The position numbers were made by a program, and so were the translations under genes. A DNA stretch of 5,297 bases from Spirochaetales bacterium (lineage in GTDB: Bacteria > Spirochaetota > Spirochaetia > Sphaerochaetales > Sphaerochaetaceae), in NCBI GenBank assembly GCA_017475725.1, contig JAFVFA010000117.1, positions 1 through 5,297 on the forward strand. The letters run 5' to 3'. The notes under the pieces were generated by a model, which did not search any database, was not told the DNA's origin, and was given only the letters and a program-made list of their open reading frames with translations. Below, piece by piece: positions 1-5,297 of the stretch (position 1 is the stretch's first letter; each line of letters begins with the position of its first letter).

Positions 1-1876
1 CTTCGGACTCCTCGATCACGAACTGTATCAGGACATCACCCGTGTTCGGGGCGTATGCATAGTTCGCAACGTTGACGAACAGCTCCTCGACTGCCACGTC
101 GATCTGCATCTGGACCTTCATTGGACAATCGTTGACCTCGAGCTTCTCGTTTATGAAATCCAGAACCTTGTCAAGGTTCTCAACCTTTGCCTCGATGTTC
201 ATCTCATACCTCTTCTTGCTCCCAACCCCATTGTATCTCAGTCCAAGCATCGTTATGTCATCGAACTGGGGAGCCTCCTTCACGAAACCGTCTATCTCAG
301 CCCTCATGTTCTTCAGGAATTCGGTCGTATCAAGAGGAGACCTCTTCGCAACCGCCATAACACGCCCCTCCCCGAAGAGCTCCTCGTTGGAGTTCGTGGC
401 CTCGGTGACTCCGTCGGTGTACTGGAAGATGAAGTCACCCGGATCAAGGATTCTCTCAAAGTCCTTGTACCGCATGCCATCCATCCCCGCAAGGACAAAG
501 CCATGGCGGTTGTCATCGAACGCCCAAACGCCGTCATGCAGGAACAGAGGCTTCTCATGGCCCGCGTTCGCATAGGTGAGCTTTCCGGTCGATATCTCAA
601 GGATCCCAAGCCAGACGGTCACGAACATCTCGTCCTCGTTGTTCTCACAGAGCATCGTGTTGGCCTTCTGCAGAACATATGCCGGAGAGAGCTCCCCGCC
701 GTGTGTGCTCTGGGTGACGTTCTTTATGATTATCTTGCTGATCATCATGAACATCGCAGCCGGAATGCCCTTCCCCGAGACATCTGCCACAACCAACGCC
801 AGATGGTCATGGTCGACCATGAAGAAGTCGTAGAAATCACCACCGACCTCCTTCGCAGGAGCCATGGTCGCGTACAGATCGAACTCATCCCGTTCAGGGA
901 ACGGAGGGAATATGCTCGGAAGCATATGTGCCTGGATCCTCGTGGCCAAGGCGAGCTCTGTGGACATGCGCTGCTTCTCCGACGTGACCTTTGTGAGGTG
1001 GTCTATGTACCTTCCAAGGTCGATCTCCATGTTCTTCATGGCGTTGGCAAGCTGCTGGAGCTCATCACCCGTGTCTATCCTGAGCTTCTGGAAGGATGTG
1101 TGCTTGGTATCAAGCTCCAGCTCCTCGTCCGGGATGTCCTCATAGATGTATTCCTTGGCCGCCTCTATGATCTGGTTTATGGGCCTGACCAGGTTCCTCT
1201 TGTAGTACCACCTTACAAAGAGCATGTTCAGGAACGATATCAGGGCCAGATACAGGAAGACCAGGAAGGAGAACATCCTGATCTCCTTGAACGGCTGGCT
1301 CAAGGCCATGTCAATGCACACATAACCCACAGCCACCCCATTGTACATAATGGGTTCGGCGGTGATTATTATGCTTCCGTATGTCCTGGAATTGGAGAAT
1401 GCGGCGGGTATGCGGGCATCGCCCACAACCGGAAGGTTCTTCTGCTTGAAGACCTCAGACGACGGCTCGACCAGACCGGGGGCCTCCTCCGAACCGTGGG
1501 GCTCCACCTCAAAGACGTAGGTGTAGCTCTGCTTGTCCTCAGAGAAGACGATAAAGGAGACGGCCTTTACATGCTCGTACCGCTTCATGAGGTTGGCCAC
1601 CCTCAGCTTGAAGGTCCTCACATACTGGTTCGACAGCACGCTTGAGGGGAAATCCCCAGTGGCGGTTTCAGCGGCCTCCTTGAACTTGCTGCCGTCCACC
1701 TGCTGCGAGATGGAGTACGCAAGGTTCTCTATTGTGGCCTTTGAACTGTTGAGGACGTTGATGCTCTGCATCAGCACGATTATCACAACGGCTGACACAA
1801 GTACACCGAAAGCGCTGTTCAAGGTCGAAGCCGACACCTTGTCGCTTATGGACCTGCGTCTCCTTCTCTTCTTCAT
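1..1876 (-). CDS. Membrane-anchored SpoIIE/RsbU-type PP2C serine phosphatase with C-terminal RsbW-like ATPase domain (3' end cut by window)
   Basis: I translated this reading frame from the reverse strand; it is open for 625 codons to the window edge. Basic N-terminus (MKKRRRRRS), transmembrane segment at about 22-37, predicted extracytoplasmic sensor region at about 40-200, second transmembrane segment at about 201-222 (MFSFLVFLYLALISFLNMLF), then a HAMP-like/helical linker to about 310. The PP2C (SpoIIE) domain spans about 311-548. It shows the expected metal-site motifs: GGDFYD (D347, D350), VADVSGKG (D365), NAGH (437-440), YTDGVTEA (D488) and FDDIT (D539/D540). From about 557 an RsbW/SpoIIAB-type HATPase domain begins, with an intact N-box (E598, N602 in AVEELFVNVANYAY). 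Its G boxes lie beyond the window. In this family the phosphatase dephosphorylates a STAS-domain antagonist, and the STAS gene lies directly upstream. The ATG at 1876-1874 is 11 nt after the STAS stop and has no good Shine-Dalgarno, which suggests translational coupling. The sensed signal is unknown. Confidence 0.93.
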   Translation of the reverse strand, partial: MKKRRRRRSISDKVSASTLNSAFGVLVSAVVIIVLMQSINVLNSSKATIENLAYSISQQVDGSKFKEAAETATGDFPSSVLSNQYVRTFKLRVANLMKRYEHVKAVSFIVFSEDKQSYTYVFEVEPHGSEEAPGLVEPSSEVFKQKNLPVVGDARIPAAFSNSRTYGSIIITAEPIMYNGVAVGYVCIDMALSQPFKEIRMFSFLVFLYLALISFLNMLFVRWYYKRNLVRPINQIIEAAKEYIYEDIPDEELELDTKHTSFQKLRIDTGDELQQLANAMKNMEIDLGRYIDHLTKVTSEKQRMSTELALATRIQAHMLPSIFPPFPERDEFDLYATMAPAKEVGGDFYDFFMVDHDHLALVVADVSGKGIPAAMFMMISKIIIKNVTQSTHGGELSPAYVLQKANTMLCENNEDEMFVTVWLGILEISTGKLTYANAGHEKPLFLHDGVWAFDDNRHGFVLAGMDGMRYKDFERILDPGDFIFQYTDGVTEATNSNEELFGEGRVMAVAKRSPLDTTEFLKNMRAEIDGFVKEAPQFDDITMLGLRYNGVGSKKRYEMNIEAKVENLDKVLDFINEKLEVNDCPMKVQMQIDVAVEELFVNVANYAYAPNTGDVLIQFVIEESE

Positions 1877-1887
1877 CTAAGTTTCTG

Positions 1888-2184
1888 TCACTCAATTGTA
1901 AGGATGTCAGAGAATCCGGTCACATCAAAGATGTCCTTGATCTCAGCACCGACGTTGACAAGTCTCATGCTGCCCTGCTTGTTCATTGTCTTCTGTGCAG
2001 AAAGGAGGACTCTGAGTCCTGCAGATGAGATGTAGACCAGTTTCGCGAAATCGAATGTCAGAGCGTCAACACCATCGATGGATGACTTGAGCTCCTCTTC
2101 GAGCTGCGGAGCTGTGACCGTGTCCAGTCTGCCCTCAAGGGCGATCACCAGTGAATTTCCGTTCTTTTCCTTGTTGATTGTCAT
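1888..2184 (-). CDS. STAS-domain anti-sigma factor antagonist (SpoIIAA/RsbV-like)
   Basis: This 98-residue protein is a complete single STAS domain, the usual length for SpoIIAA/RsbV-type antagonists. It contains the opening strand (SLVIALEGRLDTVTAP) typical of the family. The conserved phosphorylation loop is YISSAGLRVL; by alignment with SpoIIAA (DSSGLG, Ser58) the likely phosphoacceptor is Ser54. The C-terminal IFDVTGFSDILTI segment matches the usual LFxxTGL helix. In the family, the unphosphorylated form binds an anti-sigma kinase or other partner, and phosphorylation by an RsbW-type kinase releases it. The start at 2184 is chosen because GGAGG (2192-2196 on the complement) sits 7 nt upstream. 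The frame stays open up to 2280, but that extension has no STAS similarity and lies over the promoter region. It is first in an operon with the downstream PP2C phosphatase, its probable regulator. Confidence 0.93.
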   Translation of the reverse strand: MTINKEKNGNSLVIALEGRLDTVTAPQLEEELKSSIDGVDALTFDFAKLVYISSAGLRVLLSAQKTMNKQGSMRLVNVGAEIKDIFDVTGFSDILTIE

Positions 2185-2191
2185 TTCAATG

Positions 2192-2196
2192 CCTCC
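2192..2196 (-). promoter_or_regulatory. Shine-Dalgarno site deciding the STAS gene start
   Basis: The minus strand reads TTGGAGGCATTGAAATG, so GGAGG lies 7 nt from the ATG at 2184. This supports the 98-residue start over a longer 130-codon in-frame start at 2280. Confidence 0.8.
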
Positions 2197-2215
2197 AACG
2201 GTCTTTGTTGTATGA

Positions 2216-2244
2216 ATTATGATACTATTCAGACAAAAAGAAAA
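2216..2244 (-). promoter_or_regulatory. Possible sigma70-like promoter for the STAS-phosphatase operon (weak)
   Basis: On the minus strand a -10-like CATAAT (2221-2216) lies 17 nt downstream of a poor -35-like TTTTCT (2244-2239). TATCAT and TAGTAT in the same AT-rich stretch are overlapping alternatives. Some promoter must lie in this gap, because the STAS gene is the first minus-strand gene after a divergent neighbour. The exact element is uncertain and could belong to an alternative sigma factor. Confidence 0.25.
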
Positions 2245-2273
2245 CCATGGGAAATGCTGAAAATGAAAATTCG

Positions 2274-2302
2274 TTGACAAACATATTTCCCTCGATTACA
2301 AT
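2274..2302 (+). promoter_or_regulatory. Sigma70-type promoter for the HAD hydrolase operon
   Basis: TTGACA (2274-2279, a perfect -35) is followed by a 17-nt spacer and TACAAT (2297-2302, five of six bases of the -10 consensus). This predicts a start near 2309-2311 and a 5' leader of roughly 48 nt before the first HAD gene. It is the strongest promoter-like sequence in the window and points toward the four HAD genes. Assignment rests on pattern only. Confidence 0.78.
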
Positions 2303-2311
2303 CCAAAATGA

Positions 2312-2327
2312 ACGCAAACGTTTTCGA
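2312..2327 (+). promoter_or_regulatory. LacI/PurR-family operator-like near-palindrome
   Basis: ACGCAAACGTTTTCGA is centred on the perfect 8-bp palindrome AAACGTTT. The inner 14 bp (2313-2326) are self-complementary except for one pair. The central CG and AAAC/GTTT arms are typical of LacI-family operators. The site closely matches the Escherichia coli PurR box as I know it (ACGCAAACGTTTTCNT). It begins just after the predicted transcription start, where a bound repressor would block initiation or escape. The regulator is not encoded in this window. Confidence 0.45.
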
Positions 2328-2357
2328 AGACTATTTGTCCATTAGGATGAGGTTCAG

Positions 2358-3125
2358 ATGATAGACACAGTACTGTTTGACATTGGAGGCACACTGCTCA
2401 CCCAGAGAAGAGATCATCAGCGGACTGTGAACTATGCAAGGTACATAATATACAGACTCTCGGAGCACGGGATCCGGATAGACACACAACCGGAGGAGTT
2501 CGCGCAGATCCTCAACAGCAGGGCCGAGGAGTACAAGCACCTTGGGGAGAGAACCTGCAGGGAGTATCCGAGCGTTCAGGTCTGGAGAGACTTCTTCCTG
2601 AAGGACTACGGCATAGGGGTGGACCTTCCTGCTCCGTTGGCGGAGGAGCTATCCTTCACCTACGACTACATCAGACTGGACAACAGACCCAGAGAGGGAC
2701 TGCTTGGAATGTCTGAGAAACTGGCCTCCATGGGCATGAAGCTCGGCATAGTGACGAACACGATATCGAAGACCTTTGCGGCGCATATGCTGAAAGAATA
2801 TCACGTTGAGAAGTACTATCAGGACATCGTAACCTCCTGCGAATTCGGCATCAGAAAACCTGATCCGGATATATTCAACCATGCCATGGAGCGCATAGGA
2901 TCAGTTAAGGAGACAACCTGCTACGTGGGTGACACCATCTCCAGGGATGTCCTCGGTTCACGCAATGCAGGCCTTGCATTGGTCATCAGAATCAACAACC
3001 CGAGCATCGCTCACAGGGATGCAGGCTTCCAGGGGCCGGACGCCCCCAAGCCGGATTTCACGATAGACAGGCTCGATGAGATTCCGCAGATCATCGGCAG
3101 GTTCAATAGAAAGGAGAAAACATGA
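2358..3125 (+). CDS. HAD-superfamily hydrolase, C1-cap type (first of four tandem paralogs)
   Basis: This 255-residue protein is a predicted soluble cytoplasmic HAD phosphatase-like enzyme. Motif I is FDIGGTLL, with nucleophile Asp8; the usual second Asp is Gly10. A helical C1-type cap occupies about 15-115. Motif II is GIVTNT (Thr133), motif III is RKPDP (Lys167), and motif IV is YVGDTISRD (Asp192, Asp197). Family members usually transfer a phosphoryl group from small metabolites to the motif-I Asp and then to water; the substrate is not readable here. The start ATG is preceded by GAGG at 2349-2352, 5 nt away. It is the most diverged of the four copies: it lacks the GRRV-type segment before motif II and carries an extra insertion (about 215-232) near the C-terminus. 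It opens the operon behind the promoter at 2274-2302, and its stop overlaps the next start as ATGA. Confidence 0.9.
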   Translation: MIDTVLFDIGGTLLTQRRDHQRTVNYARYIIYRLSEHGIRIDTQPEEFAQILNSRAEEYKHLGERTCREYPSVQVWRDFFLKDYGIGVDLPAPLAEELSFTYDYIRLDNRPREGLLGMSEKLASMGMKLGIVTNTISKTFAAHMLKEYHVEKYYQDIVTSCEFGIRKPDPDIFNHAMERIGSVKETTCYVGDTISRDVLGSRNAGLALVIRINNPSIAHRDAGFQGPDAPKPDFTIDRLDEIPQIIGRFNRKEKT

Positions 3126-3844
3126 TAGACACCATTTTCTTTGACGTTGGAAACACACTGAGAATCGTTCTTCCGGAACAGGATTTCATTGACAAGGCCG
3201 AGAAGGATCTCATGGATCTCATACAGACAAAGGAAAGCCATGACGAGCTTTTCGCAAAGCTGGAAGAGCGCTGGAAAAAGTACCGCAAACAGGCCAAGTC
3301 CACCCTCATCGATGCCAGTGAGATGGAACTTTGGAGCCAGTATCTGCTTCCTGACTACGATCCCGAGCTGATCTGCGCCAATGCAGGAAGGCTCACAAGG
3401 CTTTGGAGAGACCACGATGGAAGAAGAGTTCCAAGACCAGATGTCAAGTCCACCCTCATAGAGCTGGACAAGCGCGGCTACACAATGGGAATCATCGCGA
3501 ACACAGTCACGGAGACTGAGATTCCTGACTGGATGATAGAGGACAAGGTTGCCCACTACTTCAAGTCAGTCATCCTTTCATCAAAGGTGAGAATCAGAAA
3601 GCCGGATCCTGCCATCTACTATCTGGCCTGCCGCGCAATCGGGAAGAAGCCAGAGAACTGTGCCTACGTTGGAGACAATCCGATCAGAGACGTCCAGGGA
3701 ACCAGGGACGCCGGTTTTGCCATGATGATCAGAATCGATGAGCCTGACACTATCAAGAAGGAGCCACAGGAGATCACACTCCATCCTGACTATACAATCA
3801 ACAACATCTCAGATTTGCTTGACATCTTCAAGCCTCTGAAATAA
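3122..3844 (+). CDS. HAD-superfamily hydrolase, C1-cap type (second paralog, altered motif II)
   Basis: This 240-residue protein has motif I FFDVGNTLR (Asp8 nucleophile, Gly10 at the acid/base position). A large helical cap includes MELWSQYLLPDYD, a segment shared with the third and fourth copies, followed by a GRRV segment at 100-103. Motif II is MGIIANTVT, where Ala126 occupies the place normally held by Ser/Thr. Motif III is IRKPDP (Lys160) and motif IV is YVGDNPIRD (Asp185, Asp190). The changed motif II may lower phosphoryl-binding ability, so activity is uncertain. The start overlaps the previous stop (ATGA), and AGGAG at 3112-3116 lies 5 nt upstream, indicating translational coupling. 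It ends in tandem stops TAA TAG. It resembles the third gene more than the first. Confidence 0.9.
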   Translation: MIDTIFFDVGNTLRIVLPEQDFIDKAEKDLMDLIQTKESHDELFAKLEERWKKYRKQAKSTLIDASEMELWSQYLLPDYDPELICANAGRLTRLWRDHDGRRVPRPDVKSTLIELDKRGYTMGIIANTVTETEIPDWMIEDKVAHYFKSVILSSKVRIRKPDPAIYYLACRAIGKKPENCAYVGDNPIRDVQGTRDAGFAMMIRIDEPDTIKKEPQEITLHPDYTINNISDLLDIFKPLK

Positions 3845-3876
3845 TAGCCTGAAAATAATTCATATAGAGGGAATAT

Positions 3877-4641
3877 ATGGAAAACAGAGAATTTGATGCC
3901 ATTTTCTATGATCTTGGAGGAACACTTAGACTTGTTGAGCGCGATGCTCAGTTCGAGGCTGAGGCTCGCAGAAAGATCGCCGAGATGTGCGGCGAGAAAG
4001 GTGACCCGGATGAGTTCTGCAAGTTCCTGGACTACAGATATGCCGGCTACCGCAAGTGGTGTTTCGATACAATGAAGGAGGCTCCGGAAGAGGAGCTCTG
4101 GACAAAGTGGCTCACCCCTGAATACGACAGGGAACTGATCAAGAAGAACGCCATCGAGCTCACCATAGAATACAGGAACAAGGACGGTCGCAGAGTCGTT
4201 GCCCCAAATGGTGCACAGTCCGTCAGAGACATGTATGCCAACGGCTACAAGCTCGGAATCATCAGCAACCTGGTCACAAGCCAGGAGATTCCACGCTGGC
4301 TCAAGGAGGATGACCTTGAGAAGTACTTTGGAGCAGTCCTCCTCTCCTGTGTCGAGGGAATCAGAAAACCGGATCCAAGAATCAGCGACAAGGCCTGCAG
4401 ACTCCTTGGAGTCAAGCCTGAGCGCTGCGTATACATCGGAGACAATCTGAACAGAGACGTTGAAGGCACAAGGCTTGCCGGATACGGCATGTTCATCCTC
4501 TACACCACCCCGGAGAAGCTTGCAAAGGAGAAGATCACAGACGAGAACAGACCTGATGCAATCATCTATGACTTTGCAGAGCTGAAGGACATATTCCCGA
4601 AGGCACCTTACGTGGCATGGGATAAGATCAGAAGAGTATGA
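3877..4641 (+). CDS. HAD-superfamily hydrolase, C1-cap type (third paralog)
   Basis: This 254-residue protein shows motif I FYDLGGTLR (Asp12, with Gly14 at the acid/base position). Its C1 cap contains EELWTKWLTPEYDRELI and DGRRV. Motif II is LGIISNLVT (Ser130), motif III is GIRKPDP (Lys164), and motif IV is YIGDNLNRD (Asp189, Asp194). Apart from the motif-I Gly, all core motifs look intact, so phosphohydrolase activity is plausible; the substrate is unknown. GAGGGA at 3867-3872 lies 4 nt before the ATG. The gene follows the second paralog after 32 nt, the largest gap in the array, with no terminator-like hairpin seen, so read-through from the upstream promoter is likely. The C-terminal tail (PKAPYVAWDKIRRV) extends beyond the second paralog's end. 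Confidence 0.91.
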   Translation: MENREFDAIFYDLGGTLRLVERDAQFEAEARRKIAEMCGEKGDPDEFCKFLDYRYAGYRKWCFDTMKEAPEEELWTKWLTPEYDRELIKKNAIELTIEYRNKDGRRVVAPNGAQSVRDMYANGYKLGIISNLVTSQEIPRWLKEDDLEKYFGAVLLSCVEGIRKPDPRISDKACRLLGVKPERCVYIGDNLNRDVEGTRLAGYGMFILYTTPEKLAKEKITDENRPDAIIYDFAELKDIFPKAPYVAWDKIRRV

Positions 4642-4651
4642 GGAGCCAAGA

Positions 4652-5297
4652 ATGAAGGAGAACATCAAAGCACTGTTCCTCGATCTTGGGGGAACATTCA
4701 GAGAGGTCTATGAGAACAAGCCCTTCTCCGATGCCGCCAGAAAGCGCATAGCGGAGATATGCAAGACCGACATGGACCCGGATTCGTACTATGACTTCCT
4801 GAACAAGCGGTATGACGTCTACAGGGAATGGGTCCTGCATTTCATGTGCGAACCACCTGAGAAGTACCTCTGGTCCCGTTGGCTCTGCCCCGAACTGGAC
4901 AGGGACTACATAGAGTCATATGCAACGGAGCTGACCTACAACTTCAGAAGGGCCAAGGGTGAACGCCTTGTGGTCCCTGGAGGAATCGAGACGGTCAAGG
5001 AGATCAGGCGTCGCGGATACAAGGTCGGAATCATTAGCGACCTTGTGGGGACCAAGGAGATCGACGAATGGCTGGACAACGACGGCATCAGAGACCTCTT
5101 CTGCACCGTCCAGCAGTCCTCGATAACAATGCTCAGAAAGCCCCATCCGGCAATCTACTACATGGCCCTTCAGGAGGCCGGAGTGAGGCCTGAGGAGAGT
5201 GTTTTTGTGGGAGACAACCTGATCCGGGACATCATTGGCGCAAAAGCCACAGGTTTCAGCGGAACCATAGCCGTCGAGTACACGGAGAAGAGACTCA
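4652..5297 (+). CDS. HAD-superfamily hydrolase, C1-cap type (fourth paralog, 3' end cut by window)
   Basis: I translated 215 codons up to the right edge; the frame is still open, and about 30-40 residues are probably missing judging by the siblings. Motif I is FLDLGGTFR (Asp11, Gly13 at the acid/base position). The cap carries KYLWSRWLCPELDRDYI, matching copies two and three, and GERLVVPGG before motif II. Motif II is VGIISDLVG (Ser129), motif III is LRKPHP (Lys163, with His in place of the common Asp), and motif IV is FVGDNLIRD (Asp188, Asp193). AGGAG at 4641-4645 overlaps the stop of the third gene and lies 6 nt before the ATG, so the two genes are almost certainly co-transcribed. The array may continue past the window. 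Confidence 0.9.
   Translation, partial: MKENIKALFLDLGGTFREVYENKPFSDAARKRIAEICKTDMDPDSYYDFLNKRYDVYREWVLHFMCEPPEKYLWSRWLCPELDRDYIESYATELTYNFRRAKGERLVVPGGIETVKEIRRRGYKVGIISDLVGTKEIDEWLDNDGIRDLFCTVQQSSITMLRKPHPAIYYMALQEAGVRPEESVFVGDNLIRDIIGAKATGFSGTIAVEYTEKRL

Noticed and set aside
503..1645. Long plus-strand open frame of 380 codons antisense to the phosphatase gene
   Set aside because: It lies wholly opposite a clear PP2C coding frame with all catalytic motifs. Its translation shows no recognisable domain and no ribosome binding site that stands out. It is a codon-bias shadow.
1668..1895. Minus-strand 75-codon frame starting inside the STAS gene end
   Set aside because: It overlaps the N-terminal coding part of the phosphatase in another frame and has no domain similarity; the phosphatase frame explains the region.
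1888..2280. Extended 130-residue version of the STAS protein
   Set aside because: The extra 32 residues do not resemble STAS sequence, overlie the intergenic promoter region, and the internal ATG at 2184 has a strong GGAGG at correct spacing.
3819..3845. Possible internal promoter before the third HAD gene (TTGACA at 3819-3824, AATAAT at 3840-3845)
   Set aside because: The spacer is only 15 nt, and at 17 nt the -10 is poor (TAATAG). The TTGACA falls in codons for LLDIF, so a chance match is likely.
3845..3876. Terminator between the second and third HAD genes
   Set aside because: The 32-nt gap shows no GC-rich hairpin with a T-run, so I treat the four HAD genes as one operon.
3790..4668. 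Minus-strand open frame of 292 codons opposite the third HAD gene
   Set aside because: The plus strand encodes an evident HAD protein with all motifs over the same span. The antisense translation has no recognised family and looks like a shadow.

Overview
This window looks bacterial. It holds two divergent transcription units separated by a 173-bp AT-rich intergenic region (2185-2357). Bacterial origin is supported by Shine-Dalgarno sequences in front of most genes, a textbook sigma70-type promoter (TTGACA, 17-nt spacer, TACAAT), and a STAS/SpoIIE partner-switching gene pair. The lineage cannot be fixed from the sequence. The coding regions look moderately GC-rich by eye and use many AGA/AGG arginine and ATA isoleucine codons. 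An anaerobic gut- or rumen-type bacterium would fit, but that is a guess. Some archaea also carry STAS/SpoIIE genes, so an archaeal source is less likely but not excluded.

Left part, minus strand (1-2184). A 98-residue STAS-domain anti-anti-sigma-type protein is followed 11 nt later by a large membrane-anchored PP2C (SpoIIE/RsbU-type) phosphatase. The phosphatase has an N-terminal transmembrane segment, a predicted extracytoplasmic sensor region, a second transmembrane segment, a linker, the PP2C domain, and the start of an RsbW-like histidine-kinase-type ATPase domain that runs off the left edge. The pair looks like a partner-switching signalling module. The phosphatase would dephosphorylate the STAS serine in response to a signal, and the fused kinase-like domain could rephosphorylate it. 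No sigma factor or other output protein is visible here.

Right part, plus strand (2358-5297). Four consecutive paralogous HAD-superfamily hydrolases of the C1-cap type run head to tail; the fourth is cut by the right edge. They are tightly packed: a 4-nt ATGA overlap, then gaps of 32 nt and 10 nt. They probably form one operon read from the promoter at 2274-2302. A 16-bp near-palindrome, ACGCAAACGTTTTCGA, lies just after the predicted transcription start. It closely resembles LacI/PurR-family operators and suggests repressor control.

The most notable points are the array of four diverged HAD paralogs, all with Gly where the usual second motif-I Asp (general acid/base) would be; an Ala in place of the motif-II Ser/Thr in the second copy; and the PurR-like operator. 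The substrates of the HAD proteins cannot be read from the sequence.
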